A DNA stretch of 64,000 bases from Bradyrhizobium sp. ORS 278 (GCF_000026145.1 NC_009445.1:1984001-2048000), one strand, 5' to 3'. Numbered from the stretch's first letter, positions 25,774 through 34,664 are shown. The notes: generated by a model from the sequence alone, not told the origin. Numbers and translations are program-made.

Positions 25774-26292
25774 ATGTCAGGCTCTCACGACCACGCGCAC
25801 GGCCACTCTCATGATCACGGCGACCAGCGCTGGAAACACGACGGTGTCCGCGTCGTTCCCGGCAATCAGCTCGACGGCAACGTACCGTCGACGCCGGGCA
25901 TGGATCGCAAGGCGGCGATCAACTTCGCGCGCGTCGGCGCGCAGAAGCTGTGGGCCGGCACGGTCACGATCAAGCCTGACGCAAAGACCGGCGCGCATCA
26001 TCATGGCCATCTCGAAAGCGTGATCTACGTGGTGAAGGGGAAGGCGCGGATGCGCTGGGGCGAGCAGTTGCAGTTCACCGCCGAAGCCGGCCCCGGCGAC
26101 TTCATCTTCGTGCCGCCTTATGTGCCCCATCAGGAGATCAACGCCAGCCCCGACGAGGTGCTGGAATGCGTGCTGGTGCGCAGCGACGGCGAGGCGGTCG
26201 CGATCAACATCGATATCGAGCCGGTCGAAAAGCCGGAGACGGTGCTGTGGGTCGATCCGGTGCACCGGGATCCGGCCGAGACGAAATCTTAA
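25774..26292 (+). CDS. Cupin-domain protein with His-rich N-terminus
   Basis: A 172-aa protein. Residues 2-16 are [14 protein letters not shown], a metal-binding His/Asp tail. Residues 70-130 form a cupin barrel: [23 protein letters not shown] (HxH...E ligands), then [18 protein letters not shown] (last His ligand). The metal site is therefore complete. Function of such single-cupin proteins ranges from isomerases to dioxygenases or sensors; nothing here decides. A strong terminator follows the stop, so it is probably monocistronic. Confidence 0.82.
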   Translation: MSGSHDHAHGHSHDHGDQRWKHDGVRVVPGNQLDGNVPSTPGMDRKAAINFARVGAQKLWAGTVTIKPDAKTGAHHHGHLESVIYVVKGKARMRWGEQLQFTAEAGPGDFIFVPPYVPHQEINASPDEVLECVLVRSDGEAVAINIDIEPVEKPETVLWVDPVHRDPAETKS

Positions 26293-26308
26293 AGTCTCGA
26301 GGCCCAGT

Positions 26309-26336
26309 GGCGGGACCATCTCGCGATGGTCCCGCC
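26309..26336 (+). terminator. Terminator-like hairpin after the cupin gene
   Basis: GGCGGGACCATC (26309-26320), loop TCGC, and a perfect 12-bp complement (26325-26336), starting 17 bases after the cupin stop. There is no T-run, so it may act as an RNA-end stabiliser as much as a terminator. Confidence 0.6.
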
Positions 26337-26420
26337 GGGCAGGAGCGGCTGTACCGCTCCCTCACGCGCGGAGCAGGGGCGACTGTCGCGCGCGTGTCGG
26401 GGTCTTGATATCTCCGACGA

Positions 26421-26606
26421 TCAGTTGGGACCTTTCAGAACGTCCATGGCGGTCAGGTTGCCATCCGCGGTTGACGATTGTTGAGGATGCGCTGCTGCGA
26501 AGCAGTCGTCCCAGTCGTACGGAAGCCGTACCGATCCGTGCCGAGGCGTCTGTGCATCCAGATCGAACAGTCTCTTGAGGGGCAGCTGGCGGCGGCGAGA
26601 GGACAT
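26421..26606 (-). CDS. Small basic protein, unknown function (tentative)
   Basis: A 61-aa reading frame beginning MSSRRRQLPLKRLFDLDAQT with AAAAGG placed four bases before the ATG. The N-terminus is strongly basic; the centre has PYDWDDCFAAAHP. No known domain was recognised. A perfect 12-bp palindrome ATGTTATAACAT (26627-26638) lies just upstream in an unusually AT-rich patch, consistent with a regulated promoter. Without homology evidence it remains tentative. The rest of the 541-base gap 26293-26833 shows only the cupin terminator. Confidence 0.4.
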   Translation of the reverse strand: MSSRRRQLPLKRLFDLDAQTPRHGSVRLPYDWDDCFAAAHPQQSSTADGNLTAMDVLKGPN

Positions 26607-26626
26607 TTGGCCTTTTCGAATAAGTA

Positions 26627-26638
26627 ATGTTATAACAT
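26627..26638. promoter_or_regulatory. AT-rich 12-bp palindrome ATGTTATAACAT
   Basis: A perfect palindrome in an AT-rich island (26615-26660) unlike the surrounding GC-rich DNA, 20 bases upstream of the small gene at 26606. It resembles GntR- or TetR-type operators, but the regulator is not evident. Confidence 0.35.
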
Positions 26639-26833
26639 AACGTAATCTGAAAGATTTGGAGGTGTCAAGGGCATGCGAACCTTGGCAACGCGGACAGGGA
26701 CGACCGTTACGGGGCCGGGCCGCCCTCTCTCGCCCGTTCTAGCGGCCGCCACGAACGGGGAGAGGGACGTGGCGTCGCCGCCGCGACGGCCAGATGTCGT
26801 TGAATGGTCGCAGCCGCCGTGTCTCGACGGCTG

Positions 26834-28060
26834 CTACTTCGAGAGATACGCAGTCCCCGCTGGTCCGTTCGACACCGACATCGACAGCGCGCCGGGCGCG
26901 ATGGTCCAGTTGGTGGCGTTCAGGATCAGCGTGTTGAACACCATCGTCACGCTGTTGCTGCTGACGTTGGACACCGAGTTGATGGTGACGTTGCGGCTCG
27001 GCAGATACATGAGCCCTGTAAAAGACGAGCCGCTGGTGCCGTTGATCGGCAAATTGGTGGTCGACAGCCCGGTCGGCTCGTACATCAGGATGTTCGCATA
27101 GGTGCCGGTGGTCGGCGCCGCCAGCGTGGCGTTGACGTTGCCGTTGAAGGTGAGCGTGGCGTTCTGGTCGACGAGATAGAAGGTGACGCCGTTGCCTGTC
27201 ACCGTCCAGCCCGAGTTGAAGGTCATCGTCCCCTTGATGATGTAGAGTCCCGGATTGAGCGTCAGCGTTCCCGAACCGTTGAAATTGGTCGAGCCGCAAT
27301 AGACGCCGGGGCTGAGCGTGACCGAGCCGGGATCGTAGACCTTGTTGTTGGTGGTGCACGATCCGACCGTCACCGTCGGCAACGAGCCGGCGAATGGATC
27401 GGAGATCGCGGCGCAACTGGTTTCGGCCGGCGGGGTGACGCCGCCGTTCTTGATGATCGTCGATCCCTTGATGCAGATGCGCTTGACGTTCAAGGTCGCG
27501 TTGAAGAGCGCCGCCGGATTTTGTGTCGACAGCACATGCACCTCGCAGGTCGGCGCGTTGAGTTGCGCGCCTGAGTTGACCAGCAGCGATTGCGAGTTCA
27601 GCGTGCTGACGAGCAGGATGCACACCGGCGACTTGCTCTGCGCGCCGGGTTTCGCGGTCGCGGAGGCCGAGATCCCCAGCGACGAGGTACCCATCACTGT
27701 CAGGAACGAGGTGTTCACCGTCGCGCTCGCCGAGCCGGTGAGCGAGCCGTCGCTGTTCGCGGTGAAGCTCGCGGAGGCGGCGGTGCCGAAGCGACCGCCG
27801 AAATCGCCCCTGAAAATGGCGTTCGCCGTCGAGACCTGCTGGCCGCTCGGCTGAACGACGCCGGCCAGCACCGCGGAGTCGACCGCCTTCTGCAGCTGTG
27901 TCCTGGTGTCGCTCGACTTGGAGAAGTCGACTGCCGTGCCGATCGCGATCACGATCGGAATGATGGCGATGGCGAAGATCATGCTGATCTGGCCGTCCTG
28001 CGCCCGCCAGAAGCGGCGCGATCGGCTGCGAAGACGTTCGGAGGAAATCGATGCGGTCAT
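26834..28060 (-). CDS. TadG-like pilus-assembly/secreted surface protein
   Basis: A 408-aa protein. The N-terminus (about residues 20-70) is the TadE/TadG-like segment: FWRAQDGQISMIFAIAIIPIVIAIGTAVDFS, a single membrane helix with preceding G-Q, then TQLQKAVDSAVLAGV. The remaining 330 residues are rich in Asn, Ser, Thr and Gly with beta-strand-like repeats (LTLNPGLYIIKGTMTFNSGWTVTG) and scattered Cys pairs, suggesting an exported beta-helical domain. TadG proteins help assemble Flp pili, but no tad/cpa locus is nearby. A surface-protein role in isolation is possible. Confidence 0.75.
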   Translation of the reverse strand: MTASISSERLRSRSRRFWRAQDGQISMIFAIAIIPIVIAIGTAVDFSKSSDTRTQLQKAVDSAVLAGVVQPSGQQVSTANAIFRGDFGGRFGTAASASFTANSDGSLTGSASATVNTSFLTVMGTSSLGISASATAKPGAQSKSPVCILLVSTLNSQSLLVNSGAQLNAPTCEVHVLSTQNPAALFNATLNVKRICIKGSTIIKNGGVTPPAETSCAAISDPFAGSLPTVTVGSCTTNNKVYDPGSVTLSPGVYCGSTNFNGSGTLTLNPGLYIIKGTMTFNSGWTVTGNGVTFYLVDQNATLTFNGNVNATLAAPTTGTYANILMYEPTGLSTTNLPINGTSGSSFTGLMYLPSRNVTINSVSNVSSNSVTMVFNTLILNATNWTIAPGALSMSVSNGPAGTAYLSK

Positions 28061-28319
28061 GTCAGGCGCTTCCTGCTGCGGGCGGACCAGGGCTCCGCGC
28101 CGGCAAAGCAGGGCCCCTCGCAGCAGGAGATGAGCCGCAAATATTACCGCAAACTGAATTCGGTTCCGGAAAGGGAACTCTCACGCGGGTGGCGGGAACT
28201 CAGGGTTATCAGTCTGTTTTGACGAAGGCCGAGAAAGCCCTCATGACACCGCCCGCAGTTGGTGATCGTGCAAATTACTTGTGTGAGATGGTGGAGCTTG
28301 CGCTACTTATTAGTTGTAA

Positions 28320-29795
28320 TCAGGCAGCTTTCTCTCGTTCGTCGATGCGCGGCTCACGCGAGGACGTGCGCCAGATCCGATCCGACAGCAGCACGAGGCT
28401 GCAGACCAGCGCGTAAGCGACCAGCGACAGCGCCACCATCGTCGCCAGCGATGTCATGCCGCCACCGAGCACGACGATCACGATCATGCCGCCGCCAGCG
28501 GCGACCAGGATGCGCAGAAACGAGCCGATGAACGGCCATAGCACGTGGCCGGCGCCCTGGCCGGCAAAGGCCAGCACGAAGCCGAAGCCGAGCGCGGCAT
28601 AGGCGGGCGCCACGATGCGCAGATAGATCGCGCCCTCGCGCAGCACGTCCGGGTCATGGCTGAACAGCGTAAGCCAGAGCGGCGGATGCAGCGCCACGAC
28701 GAGGCCGATGCCGCCGACCAGCGTGGCGCCGCTGACCGCGCTGACCCAGGCGATGCGGCGGGCGCGGGCGCCCTGGCCACCGCCGACATTGATCCCGACC
28801 ATGGTCAGGGTGGCCGTGCACAGGCCGAACAGCAGCGGGATCATGATGTAATCGAGCCGCGATGCGATGCCGTAGGCGGCGAGCTCCGAGGTGCCGAAAC
28901 GACCGGCCAGCGCGGTCACCAGGATCACGGTGAGGTTGACAAGGACGGCGTTGAGCGCGGTCGGCAGGCCGACCTTGAGGATGTCTGCGAACAGCCTCAT
29001 CTGCAGCGGCGCGAGTCGGACATGCAGGGTGGAGCGGCCGGAGGCCATATAGCGGACCAGCACCAGCATGGCGCCGCAATAGTACAGCCCGAAGGCAATG
29101 CCGGCGCCGGCGATGCCGAGGCCCGGCAGCGGCCCGAGGCCGAAGATCAGAAGCGGCGAGGCGGGGATCATGATGACGGCGCCGACCAGCGTGACCAGCG
29201 CAGGCACCCGCACATTGCCGGCGCCGCGCAGCGCCGCCGCCTGCAGATTGACGATCCACACCGGAACGGCGCCGGCGAACAGATAGTTGGAATAGCGCAC
29301 GCCCGCCTCCAGCGCCCCGGCGCGGCCGCCGAGCGCATGATAGAGCGCCGGGCCGAACAGCGCGGTGGCCAGCGTGAACAGGGCGCCGGCGATGACGGCG
29401 AGCACGATGGCATGGAAGGCGACGGCATCGGCGTCGGCGTTGCGGCCCGCGCCGATCGCGCGTGCGACCGCCGAGGAGACGCCGCTGCCGATGCCGCCGT
29501 TCGACATCATCGTCATCAGCATGAAGATCGGGAACACCAGCGCGGCACCGGCGAGCGCATCGGTGCCGAGCAGCCCGACATAATAGGCCTCGGCGACGTT
29601 GACCGCGGTCTGCGCCACCAGCACCGACATGGTCGGCAGCGCCAGCCGGACCAGGGTGGGCAGGATCGGGCCGGACAGCAGGGCCGCGCGCGTCGCCGCG
29701 GCCTTGGCACGGGACGGGTCGGCCGGCGGCGGAGCCGGCGCGGGCGGCGGACTCGCAGCACGCCTGGCGCGGGTGGCCTCGGTCGATACGTCCAT
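28320..29795 (-). CDS. MATE-family multidrug/metabolite efflux protein
   Basis: A 491-aa integral membrane protein with about 12 predicted helices in two related halves, starting MDVSTEATR after GGAGGCACG. The N-terminal 30 residues are an Ala/Pro-rich cytoplasmic tail. Family patterns: LALPTMSVLVAQTAVNVAEAYYVG in helix 1, ALVFPIFMLMTMMSNGGIGSGVSSAVARAIGAG in helix 2, and the second-half repeat GLPTALNAVLVNLTVILVTALAGRFG. MATE carriers export cationic drugs or metabolites using Na+ or H+ gradients. The gene has no obvious operon partner. Confidence 0.9.
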   Translation of the reverse strand: MDVSTEATRARRAASPPPAPAPPPADPSRAKAAATRAALLSGPILPTLVRLALPTMSVLVAQTAVNVAEAYYVGLLGTDALAGAALVFPIFMLMTMMSNGGIGSGVSSAVARAIGAGRNADADAVAFHAIVLAVIAGALFTLATALFGPALYHALGGRAGALEAGVRYSNYLFAGAVPVWIVNLQAAALRGAGNVRVPALVTLVGAVIMIPASPLLIFGLGPLPGLGIAGAGIAFGLYYCGAMLVLVRYMASGRSTLHVRLAPLQMRLFADILKVGLPTALNAVLVNLTVILVTALAGRFGTSELAAYGIASRLDYIMIPLLFGLCTATLTMVGINVGGGQGARARRIAWVSAVSGATLVGGIGLVVALHPPLWLTLFSHDPDVLREGAIYLRIVAPAYAALGFGFVLAFAGQGAGHVLWPFIGSFLRILVAAGGGMIVIVVLGGGMTSLATMVALSLVAYALVCSLVLLSDRIWRTSSREPRIDEREKAA

Positions 29796-29926
29796 CGTGC
29801 CTCCGCGCAGCCCTCGCGAGCTCGTCGATTTGAATGACGATCATCATTCAATAGAGCTGCCGGAGGGCGGCGGTCAAGGCGGGGGGAGCGCAGACCGATC
29901 ATGATTTCTTGAGCGGGCAGGCCCGT

Positions 29927-30088
29927 CTAGTAATGGATGCGCAGGCCGACGCCGCCGTGGATGGTGTTGCCGACCGGCTGCGGGCCGAGCGTGCCGTTCA
30001 CGAAGAGGTCGGCGATCCAGCCCTTCTGGAGCCGGAAGCCGAGCCGGCCGCCATATTCGAACCAGCCCTGGTTGCCTATTGTCGGCGT
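29927..30088 (-). pseudogene. C-terminal fragment of an autotransporter beta-barrel
   Basis: The minus strand encodes TPTIGNQGWFEYGGRLGFRL, then QKGWIADLFVNGTLGPQPVGNT and HGGVGLRIHY before a stop. This is the last two or three strands of an autotransporter barrel with the required terminal aromatic residue (Y). The passenger and most of the barrel are absent: directly upstream lies the start of the mannosyltransferase gene. It is a deletion remnant. The stretch 30089-30190 shows nothing else. Confidence 0.6.
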
Positions 30089-30190
30089 TAGACGGTCCAC
30101 AAGGTTGTTGTAAAATGGACACAAGTTTGCCCCGATGCGCGTTCGGTGGTTAGTTGCCGCCACAGCCAGATCAGTTCAATGCGTAGGCCC

Positions 30191-31519
30191 ATGAAGGTAT
30201 CCGCTGCTCGCCGCGACGATGACGACGATGCCGGCGATGCCGCGCCGGAGGCCGGCCTGTCGGCCCGCCGCCCGCTGCTGAGCGTCCTGTTGATCTTCTT
30301 TGTCGCCCATGTCGTGCTGATGGTCGGGCTCGCCGCGCCGCCCAAATTCGTCTTCGACGAGGTGCACTACGTGCCGGCGGCCCGCCAGATGCTGGGTCTT
30401 GCGCCGGCGAGCCCACAGCTCAACCCGATGCATCCGCCGCTGGCCAAGGAGCTGATCGCGCTGTCCATCAGGACGTTCGGCGACAATTCATTCGCCTGGC
30501 GTTATCCGAGCACCGTGCTCGGCGGACTTGCGATCGCTGCGATCTATCTGTGCGGCCTCGCCCTGTTTGCGGCACAGGGACCGGCGATCGCCGCCGCGCT
30601 GCTCGCCTTGGTCAACCAGATGCTGTTCGTGCAGGCGCGCATCGCGATGCTCGACATCGGCGCGCTCGCCTTCAGCCTGCTTGCGATCGCGGCGTTCCTG
30701 TTCGCGTATCGGCAGCGCCGGCCGCAGCTCCTGCTTGCGCTCGCCGGCGCGCTGTTCGGCCTGGCGGTCGCATGCAAATGGAGCGGATTGTTTCCATGGC
30801 TGACTGCGCTTCTCATCGTCGGCCTGATCAAGCTGCTGCAGCACTGGCAGACCTCTTTCGGGGATGCCGAGCCGACGGACTGGTATCAGCCGGAGCAATG
30901 GCCGGCGCTCCGTTGGCCACATATCCTGCTTTGTCTCGGTCTGCTCCCGGCGCTGGTCTATCTCGCGACGTTCATTCCGCTGCACGGGCTCTCCGTCACA
31001 GGGATCGCCGAGGCGCAGCGCCGCATCTTCGCCGACAGCATCACCACGGCGATCGCCGGCCACACTTATATGAGCTCGTGGCCGACCTGGCCGTTGCTTG
31101 TCCGCCCGGTGTGGTTCCTGTTCGACAAGGCGAGCGACGGCGACATCGCGGCGATCGTGCTGCTCGGCAATCCGCTGGTGCTGTGGCCGGCCGTGATCGC
31201 GCTCGCGGTCTGTGCGTGGGATTTGCTCGCCAGACGCCGCGCGACGGCGTTCCTGATCCTCGCGTTCTATCTCGGCTGCTATCTGCCCTGGGCGCTGCTG
31301 CCGCGCGCGCTGAGCTTTCTCTACTACTATCTGCCGTCGGCGACGCTCGCGAGCCTGGCGCTGGTCCACGCGCTGCTGCGGCTTCCACGCTGGGCGCTGT
31401 GGGCCTATGTCGCCGTCGCTGCGCTGGGCTTCGTGGTGATGCTTCCGGTGAGCGCCGCCTTCATCGGCACCACCATGAGCACGTTCAGCCGGCTGATGCT
31501 GTTCCAGAGCTGGATCTGA
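30191..31519 (+). CDS. PMT-type protein mannosyltransferase (GT39)
   Basis: A 442-aa integral membrane protein (ATG 30191; ATG 30179 also possible) with about 10-11 hydrophobic helices. The first loop carries FDEVHYVPAARQ, the Asp-Glu motif of dolichyl/polyprenyl-phosphate-mannose-protein mannosyltransferases, followed by MHPPLAKELIAL, also typical. These enzymes move mannose from a lipid carrier to Ser/Thr of proteins during export; bacterial members occur in actinobacteria and some proteobacteria. The acceptor here is unknown. The N-terminal tail RRDDDDDAGDAA is cytoplasmic and acidic. Confidence 0.82.
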   Translation: MKVSAARRDDDDDAGDAAPEAGLSARRPLLSVLLIFFVAHVVLMVGLAAPPKFVFDEVHYVPAARQMLGLAPASPQLNPMHPPLAKELIALSIRTFGDNSFAWRYPSTVLGGLAIAAIYLCGLALFAAQGPAIAAALLALVNQMLFVQARIAMLDIGALAFSLLAIAAFLFAYRQRRPQLLLALAGALFGLAVACKWSGLFPWLTALLIVGLIKLLQHWQTSFGDAEPTDWYQPEQWPALRWPHILLCLGLLPALVYLATFIPLHGLSVTGIAEAQRRIFADSITTAIAGHTYMSSWPTWPLLVRPVWFLFDKASDGDIAAIVLLGNPLVLWPAVIALAVCAWDLLARRRATAFLILAFYLGCYLPWALLPRALSFLYYYLPSATLASLALVHALLRLPRWALWAYVAVAALGFVVMLPVSAAFIGTTMSTFSRLMLFQSWI

Positions 31520-31631
31520 GTTCCAGCCACCCGTGAGTTCCCTGAGGTTCCATTTGTCTGTTGCTTGACGAGAGGATCGCTCGCCGCCAGTTTCGCCTCG
31601 CTTCGAAACGAAGTTGGGGGAGCACGACTCG

Positions 31632-33230
31632 ATGTTGGGATGGTTTGAGCGGCTGCTCGATTCGTCGACCTTGTCTCCGCACGGCATCTGTCTGTTGTGG
31701 GAACCCGAGCTGATCTGGCTCCATGTCGCCTCCGACGCCGTGATCGCGGCAGCCTATTTCTCCATCCCTGTGGTGCTCACGCTGTTCGTCTCCAAGCGGC
31801 GGGAAGTTGACTTCGGGTTCCTGTTCTGGGCCTTTGCGATCTTCATCATGGCCTGCGGCGTCACCCATGTGCTGTCGATCGTCACGTTGTGGGTTCCGAT
31901 CTATGGCATCGAAGGCCTGGTCAAGGCGGCGACCGCGCTGGCGTCGATCCTGACCGCGGGCATTCTCTGGCCGCTGCTGCCGAAGATCCTGGCGATCCCG
32001 TCACCCGCACAATTGCGGGCGGCGGAGGCCGCGCTCGTTGTCGAGAGCCGGCAACGCCGCGAGGCCGAGGACATGCTGCGCCACGCTCAGAAGATGGAAG
32101 CCGTCGGTCAGCTGACCGGCGGCGTGGCGCATGACTTCAACAATCTGCTGACCATCATCAGCGGCAATCTCGAGATCGCCGAGCGCAGCCTGCGCGCGCA
32201 GGGCGAGGCCGCGCGCGACCGCCTGACGCGGGCGATCGCGCAGGCCGCCAGCGGCGCGCAGCGCGCGGCGACGCTGACCCAGCGTCTGCTCGCCTTCGCG
32301 CGCCGCCAGCCGCTCGATCCGCGGCTGACCAATGTCAACAAGCTGCTCTCGGGCATGTCCGACTTCTTCCGCAGAACCTTGGGAGAGACGATCAGCGTCG
32401 AGGTGGTCGAGGCTGCGGGGCTCTGGCAAGTCGAGGTCGATCCGAGCCAGATGGAGGCCGCGATTCTCAATCTCGTCGTCAACGCCAAGGACGCCATGCA
32501 GGGGCAGGGCAAGCTGACGATCGAGACATCGAACAGCTTCATCGACGAGGGCTATGCGCGGCAGCACGCCGACGTCCGGGTCGGCCAATACGTCCTGATC
32601 GCGATCACCGACACCGGTGTCGGCATGTCGCGCGACGTCGTTGAGAAGGCGTTCGATCCGTTCTTCACCACGAAGGAGCCGGGGCAGGGAACGGGCCTGG
32701 GACTGAGCCAGGTCTATGGCTTCGTCAAGCAGTCCGGCGGCCATGTGAACATCTACAGCGAAGTCGGAGAGGGCACGACCGTGAAGATTTATCTGCCGCG
32801 CGCGCATCAGGCCACAGCCGATGCGCCGGAGAGCCGGAGCGCCGTGGTCGGCAGCCGCGGCAGCGAGACCGTGCTCATCGTCGAGGACGAGCCGGAGGTG
32901 CGCAGCTATATCGCCGAGACGCTGTCCGAACTGGGCTATGCCGTGCGTGAGGCGCCCGACGGGCCGGCGGCGCTGGCGCTGCTCTCGCGCGAATCACTCG
33001 ATGTCGATCTCCTGCTCACCGACATCGTCATGCCCGGCATGAACGGTCGCCAGCTCGCCGATGATCTGCGCAACAGCCGTCCGAAGCTCAAGGTGCTGTT
33101 CATGACCGGCTATTCGCGCAACGCTATCGTCCATCAGGGACGGCTGGATCCCGGCGTTGCGCTGCTGCAGAAGCCGCTCAGCCGAACGATGCTGAGCAGC
33201 AAGATCCGCGAGGTGCTGGACGCGCCGTAG
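31632..33230 (+). CDS. Hybrid histidine kinase with ETR1-like ethylene-binding membrane domain
   Basis: A 532-aa protein from ATG 31632 (GGGGGAG 9 bases upstream; a TTG at 31614 is in frame). Three membrane helices (about 28-118) match the plant ethylene receptor ETR1. Aligning without gaps, ETR1 D25, Y32, I35, P36, I62, C65 and H69 correspond to D35, Y42, I45, P46, I72, C75 and H79, so the Cu(I) ligands are kept (ACGVTH). A short coiled coil, a HisKA domain with H167 (VAHDFNNLL), an ATPase domain (NLVVNAKDAM, TDTGVGM, GTGLGLS) and a C-terminal receiver (VEDEPEV, LLTDIVMPGMNG) follow. It probably senses ethylene or a similar alkene. The output partner is not adjacent. Confidence 0.9.
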   Translation: MLGWFERLLDSSTLSPHGICLLWEPELIWLHVASDAVIAAAYFSIPVVLTLFVSKRREVDFGFLFWAFAIFIMACGVTHVLSIVTLWVPIYGIEGLVKAATALASILTAGILWPLLPKILAIPSPAQLRAAEAALVVESRQRREAEDMLRHAQKMEAVGQLTGGVAHDFNNLLTIISGNLEIAERSLRAQGEAARDRLTRAIAQAASGAQRAATLTQRLLAFARRQPLDPRLTNVNKLLSGMSDFFRRTLGETISVEVVEAAGLWQVEVDPSQMEAAILNLVVNAKDAMQGQGKLTIETSNSFIDEGYARQHADVRVGQYVLIAITDTGVGMSRDVVEKAFDPFFTTKEPGQGTGLGLSQVYGFVKQSGGHVNIYSEVGEGTTVKIYLPRAHQATADAPESRSAVVGSRGSETVLIVEDEPEVRSYIAETLSELGYAVREAPDGPAALALLSRESLDVDLLLTDIVMPGMNGRQLADDLRNSRPKLKVLFMTGYSRNAIVHQGRLDPGVALLQKPLSRTMLSSKIREVLDAP

Positions 33231-33293
33231 AGCACGCTCCGGAAAAGGAGACGCCGGTTTTCCGGACGCATCATGCGCACGAAAACAGTCGGA

Positions 33294-33325
33294 TCATGAT
33301 GCGCTGCCGTGGCGGCGCATCATGA
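33294..33325. terminator. Hairpin between convergent genes
   Basis: TCATGATGCGC (33294-33304) pairs perfectly with 33315-33325 around a 10-base loop, between the kinase stop (33230) and the OmpA-like stop (33333). There is no T-run, but the position between convergent genes fits a shared transcription end. Confidence 0.4.
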
Positions 33326-33332
33326 CCGACGC

Positions 33333-33986
33333 CTACTTCGAAGCCGCGGTCTTGGTATCCATGTTGACGACCTGGACGCGGCGGTTAAGCGGATCGGCCG
33401 GATTGGCGGCGTCCTTCAGCTTGGTCTTGCCGTAGCCGACGGCGACGAGGTCCTGGCCGACGAGGCCGTACTTCTCGACCAGATAGCGCTTGATGGTGTC
33501 GGCGCGCCGCTCGGAAAGATCCTGGTTGAAGCCGTCGCTGCCGATACCGTCGGTGTGGCCGGCGACGACGAAGGTCGAGCCCTTCAGGTTCGGATCCGAC
33601 AGCGCCTTGCCAAGCTCCTGAACAGCCTGCATCGAGCCCTTGCTGATCTCGGCGGAGTTGTAGTCGAACTGGATCTCGAGATCGATCTTCGGCTTGCTTG
33701 CGGCCAGTTCCGCGATTTGCTCGCGCTCGCCGAGCGACAGCGAGCGCGTCTTGCGGTTCCGGACGCTGTCGAGCAGCGCGGCCTGCTTGGCCTGCGCCGC
33801 GGCATCGACCGGCTGGGCCGTCTGCGGTCCGACGGTGATGCCGCGCGTGACCGACTTGGGCTTCAGCGCGTTCAGGATCTGGTCCGCAGTCACGGCCTCG
33901 CCGGCGAAAGCCGCGCCTGCGCTCATCATCAGCACGGCGGAAAACGCCGCCGCCCGGACTGCAAAACGTTCAAAATATGGGGTCAT
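33333..33986 (-). CDS. OmpA-family peptidoglycan-binding protein
   Basis: A 217-aa exported protein. Signal peptide residues 1-28 (cleavage at AFA-GE), an unassigned region to about 95, then an OmpA-like C-terminal domain: IQFDYNSAEISKGSMQAVQELGKAL, VVAGHTDGIGSDGFNQDLSERRADTIKRYLVEKYG, LNRRVQVV. The Asp and Arg of TD...LSERRA that bind diaminopimelate in peptidoglycan are present. It anchors to the cell wall in the periplasm; there is no transmembrane barrel. Confidence 0.9.
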   Translation of the reverse strand: MTPYFERFAVRAAAFSAVLMMSAGAAFAGEAVTADQILNALKPKSVTRGITVGPQTAQPVDAAAQAKQAALLDSVRNRKTRSLSLGEREQIAELAASKPKIDLEIQFDYNSAEISKGSMQAVQELGKALSDPNLKGSTFVVAGHTDGIGSDGFNQDLSERRADTIKRYLVEKYGLVGQDLVAVGYGKTKLKDAANPADPLNRRVQVVNMDTKTAASK

Positions 33987-34283
33987 CGTCGTGGTCCTCG
34001 GTCGTCATGGCTCATGGCCATTGGATGCTTGGACGATAGAACCGGTTCAAACCCTTGGAATGTGATGGAAGTCACGTCTTTCGCGGCTCGGCGCACCGCG
34101 GCGTGAGCGGAGCCGCTGCAAGGTCGTCGCAAAGGCCCCGACGCGCGGCCGGTCTGCGAACAACAAATCGGCCAGATGCGGTTCTACCGGATATCCCTGG
34201 CCGGAAAAAAATCGCAAACCCGGGGGGAGCGAGGCGGGCAACAAACGATTTAAGTCAAGAAACGCCAACAGAAAAGCACAGCC

Positions 34284-34592
34284 GTGTTCAACTCATCACC
34301 CAGGCGGGACTACCCCTCTCATCGGGCGGGAAGTCAGGATCACTCGGGATCCTCCGGTTCCATGTCAACCCTGATCGGAGCGGGGATCATTGCGGCGTCC
34401 ATCCTGCTGTCGACGCTGATCGGCGCCGTGGGCAACCGCTATGTCGGGCTGGAAAGCCCGTCCGAGGATACGGCATGGCTGGTCGATCGGCTGACCGGTC
34501 GCGTCTACAAGTGCCGTGCGCCGGACGCCGGCCGCGCCAGCTGCAAGTCGGAGATCGCCACCGGCAGCATCCCGGAGAGGGCGAAACAATAG
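34284..34592 (+). CDS. Small membrane-anchored protein, unknown function
   Basis: A 102-aa frame from GTG 34284; ATG 34362 would give a 76-aa version starting directly before the membrane helix. The helix is STLIGAGIIAASILLSTLIG. The C-terminal part, WLVDRLTGRVYKCRAPDAGRASC, contains two Cys that could form a disulfide in the periplasm. No known domain. The nearby YcaQ-like gene starts 72 bases downstream. The gap 33987-34283 shows no other feature. Confidence 0.55.
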   Translation: MFNSSPRRDYPSHRAGSQDHSGSSGSMSTLIGAGIIAASILLSTLIGAVGNRYVGLESPSEDTAWLVDRLTGRVYKCRAPDAGRASCKSEIATGSIPERAKQ

Positions 34593-34664
34593 GTTCCATA
34601 CCGGGATCTCGCACAGCGATTGCCGTTGCGGGAGGCTGGTCGAATCTCGCACCATCTCGCGGCC

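Noticed and set aside
28061..28319. Possible small gene between the TadG-like and MATE genes
   Set aside because: Frames on both strands are short, lack ribosome sites and have no resemblance to known proteins.
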